Shown in pieces: positions 1-5,993 of a stretch of 17,397 bases of DNA. The notes below the pieces were generated by a model. That model saw only the letters and a list, made by a program, of their open reading frames with translations. It did no database searches and was not told the origin of the DNA. The first letter of the stretch is position 1, and every line of letters begins with the position of its first letter. The stretch is from Shimia_B sp039198835 (GTDB taxonomy: Bacteria > Pseudomonadota > Alphaproteobacteria > Rhodobacterales > Rhodobacteraceae), in contig JBCCTH010000035.1 in assembly GCA_039198835.1 (NCBI GenBank), forward strand, positions 1 through 17,397, in the 5' to 3' direction. The translations under genes were made by a program, and so were the position numbers.

Positions 1-239
1 GCTCGGAGCAGACACTCATCGTGCCCATGGGCGGCTTCTCGCACCATGACCGCCCGGGCGGTGCCATCGAAGACCCGGAGCTCAGAGAGACATTCCTGAA
101 CGCCGTCAAAACCAGGATCGCGAGCCACGTGCGCCTCAAAGTGATGCCGCACCACATCTTCGATCCGGAAGTCACGCAGGCGATCAAAAGCGCGCTGCCG
201 ATGACCTTCGCCAATGAAAAGGAAGCCGCCCATGGCTGA
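1..239 (+). CDS. Tm-1-like (UPF0261) ATP-binding domain protein, C-terminal part
   Basis: The gene is cut by the left window edge; its frame (codons from position 3) is open to the TGA at 237-239, giving about 78 residues. The visible tail reads VPMGGFSHHDRPGG, then an acidic EDPELR helix start and a closing segment with HHIFDPEV. This layout (hydrophobic strand, G-F/V-S, D-x-PGG, then a ...H-x-x-DP... strand-turn) is what I recall from the C-termini of the UPF0261/Tm-1-like family, whose plant founder Tm-1 binds ATP and viral replicase and whose bacterial members have unclear roles. The stop overlaps the next start at 232 (ATGGCTGA), so the two genes are probably translated together. Assignment rests on a short tail only, so it is moderate. 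Confidence 0.6.
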   Translation, partial: SEQTLIVPMGGFSHHDRPGGAIEDPELRETFLNAVKTRIASHVRLKVMPHHIFDPEVTQAIKSALPMTFANEKEAAHG

Positions 240-897
240 CGCCGCCGAACTCAATGCCAAAAAAGACGCGCTCATCGCCACGGCGCGCCGATGCTTCGAG
301 CGCGGGCTCCAGACAAATGCGGGCGGCAATCTTTCGGTGCGCCTTAAAAGCGCGGACGCCATCGTGATCAAGCCGTCGGGCGTGGGTTTCGCGGAATGCA
401 CGCGCGAAAATCTCCAGGTCGTGCATCTTGACGGCACGATTGAACCGTCAGACCACAAGCCCTCAAAAGATCTGGGTTTTCATCTCGATCTCTACCGCAT
501 CCGCGAAGATATCGGCGCGGTCGTTCATTGCCATTCACCCTGGGCAACGGGCTATGCCAGCGCGGGGCTCGAGATCCCCTGCTTGACGGTGCAGACGATT
601 GAAAAGATCGGTCGGATGCCGCTGATCCCGCTCTCAGAAAATGGCGGCCCTCAAACGGAGGTCGAGATCAGCCCTGTCTTTGCGGATAACGCGGTCGTGG
701 CCGCGGTGCTGGCAAATCACGGCACGGTAGGTGTCGGCGCGACGCTCATGAAAGCGCAATATCTCGCCGAAATCATCGAAGAGACGGCCCATATCGCCTT
801 TGTGCGCGACACGCTGATGCGCGCTCATGGCAAAACCACCGCCGATCTCCCGGCCTTTGGCACGGCCGCCGAGGCGCAACAGCAACGCGCCACCTGA
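232..897 (+). CDS. Class II aldolase/adducin family protein
   Basis: This is a 221-residue cytosolic protein of the usual length for the class II (zinc-dependent) aldolase family, which includes fuculose-phosphate and ribulose-phosphate aldolases/epimerases and methylthioribulose-phosphate dehydratase. The early GGNLSVR segment, the zinc-ligand motif VVHCHSPWATGYA (H-x-H) and the later ANHGTV motif are the family's phosphate- and metal-binding elements. I place the start at ATG 232 rather than the in-frame ATG 214, because an AAAAGGA Shine-Dalgarno at 217-223 sits 8 nt before 232. It overlaps the Tm-1-like gene by 8 nt, suggesting a shared pathway, perhaps breakdown of a sugar or tetronate-type acid. 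The exact substrate cannot be read from the sequence. It ends 2 nt before the convergent deiminase gene, with no room for a terminator between them. Confidence 0.9.
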   Translation: MADAAELNAKKDALIATARRCFERGLQTNAGGNLSVRLKSADAIVIKPSGVGFAECTRENLQVVHLDGTIEPSDHKPSKDLGFHLDLYRIREDIGAVVHCHSPWATGYASAGLEIPCLTVQTIEKIGRMPLIPLSENGGPQTEVEISPVFADNAVVAAVLANHGTVGVGATLMKAQYLAEIIEETAHIAFVRDTLMRAHGKTTADLPAFGTAAEAQQQRAT

Positions 898-899
898 CA

Positions 900-1970
900 C
901 TAGACCGCGGGCATTTGTTGGGTTGCGCAATGGATGCCGCCGCCCAGTTCGCCCAAAACATCGACGTTGAGCATGACGATCTCGCGCCCAGGATAGTAAC
1001 GCGCGAGCGCGGCGCGGGCGATCTCGTCGGTTTGTCTATCACCGAATTCAGCGGCAATGATCGCCCCATTACAGGCATAGTAATTGGCATACGACGCCAC
1101 GAACTCGTCATCAGTGACACGGCGTTCATTGGGCTCGGGAATAACGCTGACATCAAGGCCAGCGGCAAGAAGCGCATCATGGGTCTCAAGCGCGGCTTGG
1201 TGGAACGGGTCATCATCGAGCGGCTCATCGGGCAAATTGACAAGCGCGCGCCCCGGGCCGGTGAACCGCGCGAGGCTGTCGATATGATAATCCGTGATGT
1301 CCTGGCCCCAGACACCGGGCGACCAAATCATCCGCTCCGCGCCATAGGCGCTCAGAAGCCTGTCTTCGATCTCGTCGCGGCTCAGCCCCGGATTGCGATC
1401 CGGGTTCACCCAACTGCTTTCATGGGCCATCAAAAGCCCATGGCCATCATGTTCGACCCCGCCGCCTTCACCGCGCAAGCCAGTTGGCAAGAGCGGCAGC
1501 CCGAGCCGTTCGGCAACGCGGGCCGCGATCCGGCTATCGCGGCGGTTGACCTGCTTTTCGCCCCAGCCGTTGAAATGGATATGCGTGATGGCAAGATCAC
1601 CGGCATCGCTCACAGCGAAAATCGGGCCGGCATCGCGGCACCAGAGATCCTCGGTGGGAATATCCCAGAGCGTCACCTGATCTGAAAGCAAGTTGCGCGC
1701 GCCTGCGTGATCGCCGCGATCCGCGAGCATGATCACGGGCTCGAACTCCGCGATGGTATTCGCGATATCAGCGATGGTCTCTTGGGCGGCGCGCAAGAAC
1801 CAGCGGTCAGCATAGACCCGCCGGTTCACCGGCCATTGCATGAAAGTCAGCTCGTGAGGGTCTTCCTCGGGGGGCACAAAATAGCCCGTTCTCGCAAGCG
1901 CCGCCGTGCCGCCTAACATTCCGACCGCACCCGCAGCACTCGCGCCCAAAAGGATCTCACGTCTCTTCAT
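900..1970 (-). CDS. Agmatine deiminase / peptidylarginine deiminase family protein, possibly Tat-exported
   Basis: The 356-residue protein matches the agmatine deiminase (Porphyromonas-type PAD) family, which hydrolyses the guanidino group of agmatine or arginine to release ammonia. Visible motifs are DLWCRDAGP (about 108-116), EGGG (168-171), DYHIDSLARF with the candidate catalytic His229, and GGGIHCATQQ with the candidate nucleophile Cys348 near the C-terminus. Unlike cytosolic agmatine deiminases, it starts with MKRREILLG followed by an Ala/Gly-rich hydrophobic stretch ending ALA about residue 26. This resembles a Tat-type signal peptide, so a periplasmic enzyme is inferred. A GGAGG site lies about 10 nt upstream of ATG 1970. 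No amine transporter or polyamine gene is adjacent. It lies downstream of the CIS terminator, in the same direction but probably as its own unit. Confidence 0.9.
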   Translation of the reverse strand: MKRREILLGASAAGAVGMLGGTAALARTGYFVPPEEDPHELTFMQWPVNRRVYADRWFLRAAQETIADIANTIAEFEPVIMLADRGDHAGARNLLSDQVTLWDIPTEDLWCRDAGPIFAVSDAGDLAITHIHFNGWGEKQVNRRDSRIAARVAERLGLPLLPTGLRGEGGGVEHDGHGLLMAHESSWVNPDRNPGLSRDEIEDRLLSAYGAERMIWSPGVWGQDITDYHIDSLARFTGPGRALVNLPDEPLDDDPFHQAALETHDALLAAGLDVSVIPEPNERRVTDDEFVASYANYYACNGAIIAAEFGDRQTDEIARAALARYYPGREIVMLNVDVLGELGGGIHCATQQMPAV

Positions 1971-2082
1971 CTCGCTCTAACCTCCGCTTTGAGGTGCAGG
2001 CAAAGCGCACGCTTTCATATGATGTTAGCGCGTAAATTGCTGCGTGTCTCCAGGGTGAAGCCGTGCGCGCCGTTCAGCAAGC

Positions 2083-2116
2083 AAAAAGCGGCCCACCCCG
2101 CGAGGAGCAGACCGCT
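2083..2116 (-). terminator. Rho-independent terminator ending the CIS operon
   Basis: Read on the minus strand, AGCGGTC pairs with GGCCGCT (7 bp including one G-U). A second 4-bp stem CUCC/GGGG is closed by a UCGC tetraloop after a small UG/UG internal loop, and TTTTTGC follows directly. It lies about 20 nt beyond the stop of the last membrane-protein gene (2136) and before the deiminase gene, so it sets the 3' end of the minus-strand CIS unit. Confidence 0.8.
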
Positions 2117-2135
2117 GCAATGGCCAAGGGGCCGA

Positions 2136-2486
2136 TCAGAGAAATTCGATCAGAAGCGATCCCGCCACGGCAAGAACCCACACGATGATGAGGGTGACCA
2201 TGGCCCAAGTGGAATAGATGATGAACTTTGCTTTCATCGTCGCCTCTTTGAACTTCCCGTCAGAGGTTTTCACCTTGAGGCCCCATTTGCCTTTCGCCCC
2301 GTCAATGACAAGGACAATGAGAGAAACGAGGCAGCCAATGGCAGGCGGATAGAATACAGGGCTCGGGCCCGTGATCGCCAGATAAAAGAGCCATGCGCCA
2401 ATTCCGGCAACCAGCAGATAGGCGAGAACATGGTAAAGGAGTTTGAAGATCGGAAGCGTGTTATCCGCGGAAGCAGTAGTAGGCAT
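2136..2486 (-). CDS. Small three-TM membrane protein, last gene of the CIS locus
   Basis: This is a 116-residue protein of unknown family. Hydrophobic segments lie at about 16-38, 44-63 and 87-114, with a basic loop (DGAKGKWGLKVKTSDGKFK) between the second and third, predicted to stay in the cytoplasm. The start at ATG 2486 is set by TAAGGAGA 7 nt upstream; an in-frame ATG at 2507 would bury this site inside the coding region. It is separated from the upstream membrane gene by about 127 bp holding a hairpin and a possible promoter, so it may be partly independent. It still lies before the terminator of the CIS unit. The many membrane proteins in this unit suggest an envelope role for it, but no function can be assigned. 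Confidence 0.75.
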   Translation of the reverse strand: MPTTASADNTLPIFKLLYHVLAYLLVAGIGAWLFYLAITGPSPVFYPPAIGCLVSLIVLVIDGAKGKWGLKVKTSDGKFKEATMKAKFIIYSTWAMVTLIIVWVLAVAGSLLIEFL

Positions 2487-2519
2487 AATAAATCTCCTTA
2501 AAATCAATGCAGCTAAACT

Positions 2520-2549
2520 AGCATAAGTGGACAGGATACACTGGGAAAA
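2520..2549 (-). promoter_or_regulatory. Possible weak promoter with tandem ACCGTGA sites
   Basis: On the minus strand a TATGCT -10 (2520-2525) lies 18 bp from TTTTCC (2544-2549), a poor -35. Two copies of ACCGTGA (plus strand; 2550-2556 and 2572-2578) lie just upstream, exactly 22 bp apart, so on the same face of the helix. That is what a dimeric activator site could look like. It would drive only the small membrane protein that starts at 2486. No regulator gene is nearby, so this is tentative. Confidence 0.3.
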
Positions 2550-2582
2550 ACCGTGAGCTCACCGCGAAAAGACCGTGAAATT

Positions 2583-2603
2583 GCGGCCTCTCGAAAGCGC
2601 CGC
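2583..2603 (-). terminator. Hairpin after the polytopic membrane gene, possible weak terminator
   Basis: A GC-rich hairpin, GCGGC/GCCGC with an inner CTT/GAG stem and a bulged G, lies 10 nt downstream of the stop at 2614. There is no direct U-tract; TCTTTTC comes about 10 nt later. It may slow or partly end transcription, or protect the 3' end of the upstream mRNA. Confidence 0.35.
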
Positions 2604-2613
2604 GCGCGGAAGA

Positions 2614-3285
2614 CTAAATTCGAATGAGCGAGAGCAGGGTTGGGATTGAGCGTATGAACATGATGAGCGCCCAAATGAGAGCGAAAATTGAAAAGACAAT
2701 CGCCAGGATCGCATCGCCGACCGAATGCAAAAGGCCCGGCAACAGCGCGAAAACGAGGCCAACCAGAAGCCCGCAGACAAATCCTGTCGCCGCGGTAAAG
2801 ACGAGCGTCTTGTTCTTCAGATAGCGCCAGCTTGAGAGAAAGAGGCATATGAGCGCCCCTGCCCGCAAAAGTGTCACGACCCCGATCACAAGCGTGACCC
2901 CGTTGGTCGCAAAGCTTCCGAAAACGGCGAGATAAACAAGCGGCCCAAACGGCAAAGCCACCAGGAGCGACAACATCAACACGAGCTTGAGGATCGCCGC
3001 GGTGAGCGCGACGAGCGCGAGGATGAGCGCCGCCACATAAATGAAGGGCGTAAGCAATGCGCGCACCTTGCTATGGAGCGGCGCGGGCATGACAGTTGAG
3101 GTGACGAGCGTGATCACGAGCCACAAAAGCAGGCCATCCACCAGCGCCAAAGCGGGGATCGCGAGGCCCGCCGCCGCGCTTTGTTCCGTGAACCGCGTGG
3201 CAAACCCCATCCCCAGCTCGAGGCCAAACGCCAGAAGCGCAAACGCGCCCGCCGCCCAAACGAGCGATATCCGCCCGAGCCTCAT
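2614..3285 (-). CDS. Polytopic membrane protein, unknown family
   Basis: The 223-residue protein is almost wholly hydrophobic, with about six predicted helices. After a basic MRLGR start comes a helix at about 7-25, then pairs of helices around 40-60, 75-100, 105-135, 140-160 and 170-215. No transporter signature, catalytic motif or known domain is recognised. The start at 3285 is preferred to an ATG at 3312 because its ATGA overlaps the TGA of the upstream gene (3282-3284), a classic coupled start. Being locked to the single-TM gene upstream suggests the two products work as a membrane pair. In context they could be envelope partners of the CIS; that is inference only. Confidence 0.7.
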   Translation of the reverse strand: MRLGRISLVWAAGAFALLAFGLELGMGFATRFTEQSAAAGLAIPALALVDGLLLWLVITLVTSTVMPAPLHSKVRALLTPFIYVAALILALVALTAAILKLVLMLSLLVALPFGPLVYLAVFGSFATNGVTLVIGVVTLLRAGALICLFLSSWRYLKNKTLVFTAATGFVCGLLVGLVFALLPGLLHSVGDAILAIVFSIFALIWALIMFIRSIPTLLSLIRI

Positions 3286-3758
3286 TGCGCGCGCCTCAGC
3301 GTGAAGCGGCAATCACGGTCGCTCGGGCAGCGCAGCTCAAGAACCCCGCCATCCGAGAAGACCGAGAGGTCAAAAGCGCCGTCCTGCGGCAGCCTGTGAC
3401 GCCCCTCTTCGGGTTGAAGCACCCGCGTCTCGCCGTCATCGGCCGGTTCAAAACGCGCCTCACCCTGGCCCTGGCCGATCGAAATCCGCGCCACGCGAAC
3501 ACGAAAGCCCCCTTCGCCCACGCGCAGGCGACATGTGCGACGCGACGCAAGCGCCACGCGCCGCCCGCTCAGGGAACAACCCGGCGACGTGGTCGAAAGA
3601 TCTGACATCTCAAGATCCATGCGCAGCACCGCGCCAATGCTGCGCTCAAGAGAGGCCGAGACCCGTTCAATCGATCCGTTGCTCCGCGTCACCCCCACCG
3701 CGAGCAGCCCCCAAGAGAGGGCTACCACGAAGATCAAAAGGAAGAGGAGACGCGTCAC
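3282..3758 (-). CDS. Membrane-anchored periplasmic protein, unknown family
   Basis: The protein is 158 residues and starts with a GTG codon at 3758. Residues 3-23 form one hydrophobic helix after MTR, acting as an uncleaved anchor or signal peptide, followed by a soluble, strand-rich, arginine-rich domain. Four cysteines (in SPGCSL, RRTCRL and the LRCPSDRDC segment) are spaced as if to form two disulfides, which fits a periplasmic fold. It begins 10 nt after the PASTA-protein stop with only a weak Shine-Dalgarno, so it is probably translated by coupling. Its TGA overlaps the ATG of the next membrane gene. I do not recognise the family. A role next to the PASTA protein in the envelope is plausible. 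Confidence 0.7.
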   Translation of the reverse strand: MTRLLFLLIFVVALSWGLLAVGVTRSNGSIERVSASLERSIGAVLRMDLEMSDLSTTSPGCSLSGRRVALASRRTCRLRVGEGGFRVRVARISIGQGQGEARFEPADDGETRVLQPEEGRHRLPQDGAFDLSVFSDGGVLELRCPSDRDCRFTLRRAQ

Positions 3759-3768
3759 AGGGCCGCTC

Positions 3769-5445
3769 TCAGGGGCGCACGATCTGCGGCAGTTCGCGCA
3801 AGATCAGGTTGGGGTTGATCACAAGCTGCCTGTTGAAGCGCAGCGTCTCAGACCGGTTTGGGCGGCTGTCGTTATAAGCCGATTCAAAGCGTCCTACGAG
3901 CTGCCCTTCCATGATCCGCATGCGGATCCTGCGCTTAACAAAGCCCTGATCGATGAGCATGCGAACCTCAGGGCCCGCAATGGCGGCTTTCTCTTCGCCC
4001 CAGTCGCAATCACTGGGCGAGCAAGAGGCAAACATCTGGATGCTATAGCTGTCAGGCCGCGATGCCGCGCCATTGCAGTTGGGTTTGATGATGATCTTCG
4101 TGACGCTGCGCGTATTGCGGTCGGCGTTGCTCCAGGTGCCCGCGAACGGCGCTGTCGCGCAGACACTCACACGCGGCGCGCGGGGCGCGGTGAGCACGAT
4201 GCGCGTATTGGGCGGTACCCGCGTGTTGAACGGCGGATTTTGCGCGCTGACACGCCCGCTCGCGCCCACGCGTTCCGGCTGATCGACCCGCACAGCGTTG
4301 AGATTAAACCCCGCTTGCTGAAGGATCTGGCGCGCGCGCGAGACTGTCTGGTCGGTGACGGGCGGCATCGTCAGCAGCGCCTGGGTTGGAACGGTGAGCA
4401 CAATCGTCGTGTTGCGCCCGATCTCGATGCCTTGTTCGGGAACTTGGGCGGTGACTGTCCCGTTGGCCCCGTTGCGCTCCGGTTCCTCGATCCGCACGAG
4501 AGATGAAGGGATGCCCGCATCCGCCAAAGAGCGACGCGCCTGAGCCAAGGGCAAATCCGTCACCTTGGGCATGATCACGGGCGCTTCCGTCGGGATCACG
4601 AGAGCCACCTCAGTCTCTTCGACGAGAAAGTCACCCATGACGGGGCGTTGATCGGTCACAAGGCCGGTCGCATCGCGGACAGGCGGTGTCTCGATCGTGA
4701 TATCGCCGGTCTCGATGCCGAGGTCCTGAAGCGCCTCGATGGCAACTTGGGGCGCCGCCCCGGTCACATTCGGCATCTGAAGGGCCGTAACTTCGAGCAC
4801 GACATCGACCTCCTCGCCAAACGCCACCTCTGGGTCCGGGGTCTGGCCGGCCACAAGGCCGGGATCAGGAAAGTCTTCTGAGATCGGGACCGGCACAGTC
4901 GAGACCGAAGCAAGCAGCTGCCCGTCGAGCTGAGATTGCGCCTGCGCGATGGTCATCCCCTCCATGTTGGGCAGGCCGCCCGGCCCCCTGAGCAGGAAAT
5001 ACGCGCCGACCCCGCCGCCGATCAGCACCAGGACACCGATCACAAGCGCCGCGATCAGCCCCCATTTCGGGCCACCTGACGCAGCCACCGCGCCTGCGGC
5101 GATCGTCGCGGTCACCACATTGCTCAGATCGGTGTTTTCCTCCGGCAAGGCGGGCTCAAAGGCCTTGAGGCAAAAGGCGATCTCCGCGGGCGACGCATCG
5201 GCTGGCGGTGCAATCTCAACCTCGATCTTGCGCGTCTCATTGGCATCAAGCGTGATCGTGTCATCGCCAGAAATCGTGATCCAGTCGGGCACAGCGCCCT
5301 CGCCCGCGGGATCAGGCACAACCCGCAGCGCGACATCGAGCTTTCGCGCGGTCACGTTGACGACATCAAAACTCACTGTGCCGGGCGCATCGGGCCCGGC
5401 GGCGATCTCGCCTTGGGATTCTGAGATGTTTACAATTTCAGCCAT
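3769..5445 (-). CDS. Transmembrane PASTA-repeat protein, candidate envelope anchor of the CIS
   Basis: The 558-residue protein has four parts. Residues 1-115 form an Ig-like beta-sandwich with no signal peptide. Residues 128-152 are one strong transmembrane helix (WGLIAALVIGVLVLIGGGVG). Residues 155-420 are four PASTA repeats, each opening with a (L/M)PNV/MPKV/MPPV-like motif and closing with a V-x-L-x-V strand. Residues 426-545 are a domain with FAGTWSN, DRNTRSVTKI and CSPSDCDWGE, a pattern I recall from beta-rich domains of uncharacterised secreted proteins. PASTA repeats normally bind peptidoglycan stem peptides in Stk/PknB kinases and PBPs; there is no kinase domain here. The most likely topology puts the N-terminal domain in the cytoplasm, facing the baseplate, and the PASTA and Cys-containing domain in the periplasm. 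A strong TAGGAG site precedes ATG 5445, 35 nt after the gpI-like gene. A tethering role, analogous to the membrane protein CisA of Streptomyces CIS, is inferred. Confidence 0.85.
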   Translation of the reverse strand: MAEIVNISESQGEIAAGPDAPGTVSFDVVNVTARKLDVALRVVPDPAGEGAVPDWITISGDDTITLDANETRKIEVEIAPPADASPAEIAFCLKAFEPALPEENTDLSNVVTATIAAGAVAASGGPKWGLIAALVIGVLVLIGGGVGAYFLLRGPGGLPNMEGMTIAQAQSQLDGQLLASVSTVPVPISEDFPDPGLVAGQTPDPEVAFGEEVDVVLEVTALQMPNVTGAAPQVAIEALQDLGIETGDITIETPPVRDATGLVTDQRPVMGDFLVEETEVALVIPTEAPVIMPKVTDLPLAQARRSLADAGIPSSLVRIEEPERNGANGTVTAQVPEQGIEIGRNTTIVLTVPTQALLTMPPVTDQTVSRARQILQQAGFNLNAVRVDQPERVGASGRVSAQNPPFNTRVPPNTRIVLTAPRAPRVSVCATAPFAGTWSNADRNTRSVTKIIIKPNCNGAASRPDSYSIQMFASCSPSDCDWGEEKAAIAGPEVRMLIDQGFVKRRIRMRIMEGQLVGRFESAYNDSRPNRSETLRFNRQLVINPNLILRELPQIVRP

Positions 5446-5480
5446 GGTAATCTCCTATGAAAATAAATGTATTCAGTGGT

Positions 5481-5993
5481 TTAATCGTCTGCGGGCCAGA
5501 TCAGTTCATGGGTGATATGGGCCGGTTTCATCAATCGGATCACCGCTTCAATCAGACCGCCGCTCGCCTCGCTGCCCCGCGCGCAATGGACCGCGATGTG
5601 AAAAGGCCGTTCCGCATCCGGGCTTTCATCGAGCGTAAAATCTCGGCCCGTCGCCACCTTGAGCGCGTGCAACAAGGCCTCGGGCGTGCCGCGACGATCC
5701 AGCAGCGCGGGCGCATCGCTCAGAATATCGCGAAAGGCCCGTTCATTGAGCTGCGCCGAGGATCCACGCGCAAAAGGCAAAAGCGCATCGAGCCCCAGCA
5801 TGCGGGCAAGCAACGGCAACATCCGCGCCGGGCAGTGATTTGGGTCAAGCGCGGCCCCGATGCCCGCGATCTGCCGCTCCACCGGATCGATCATCCCCGC
5901 CATGACATCAAGAAGCGCGGCGATGGGTGTCCCCTCTTGCGCAGCCTCGCGCCAGAATTCGGGAAGAAAGCGCGCGATCTGATCAGCTTTCAT
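5481..5993 (-). CDS. Phage tail protein I-like baseplate protein
   Basis: This 170-residue protein resembles the P2 gpI / TIGR02242 tail protein group, which sits next to gpJ at the baseplate rim and joins fibres or outer wedge parts. The helical N-terminus (FLPEFWREA), the segment LLDRRGTPEALLHALKVATG (about 98-117) and the closing RLMKPAHITHEL are the recognisable parts. I take the start as ATG 5993, which has GAGGTGG just upstream; a longer frame reaching 6191 would lie inside the baseplate J gene. It overlaps that gene's end by 11 nt, so the two are made together. It is shorter than many homologues and no tail-fibre gene follows. This leaves open what, if anything, it holds at the rim. 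Confidence 0.8.
   Translation of the reverse strand: MKADQIARFLPEFWREAAQEGTPIAALLDVMAGMIDPVERQIAGIGAALDPNHCPARMLPLLARMLGLDALLPFARGSSAQLNERAFRDILSDAPALLDRRGTPEALLHALKVATGRDFTLDESPDAERPFHIAVHCARGSEASGGLIEAVIRLMKPAHITHELIWPADD

Noticed and set aside
2550..2565. GTGAGCTCAC palindrome as a terminator for the membrane gene
   Set aside because: A palindrome with no loop leaves only a three- to four-pair stem; the GCGGC/GCCGC hairpin at 2583-2603 is a better candidate.
3535..4506. Plus-strand open frame opposite the PASTA gene
   Set aside because: Antisense of a protein with regular PASTA repeats; the product has no domain and high Arg/His content.
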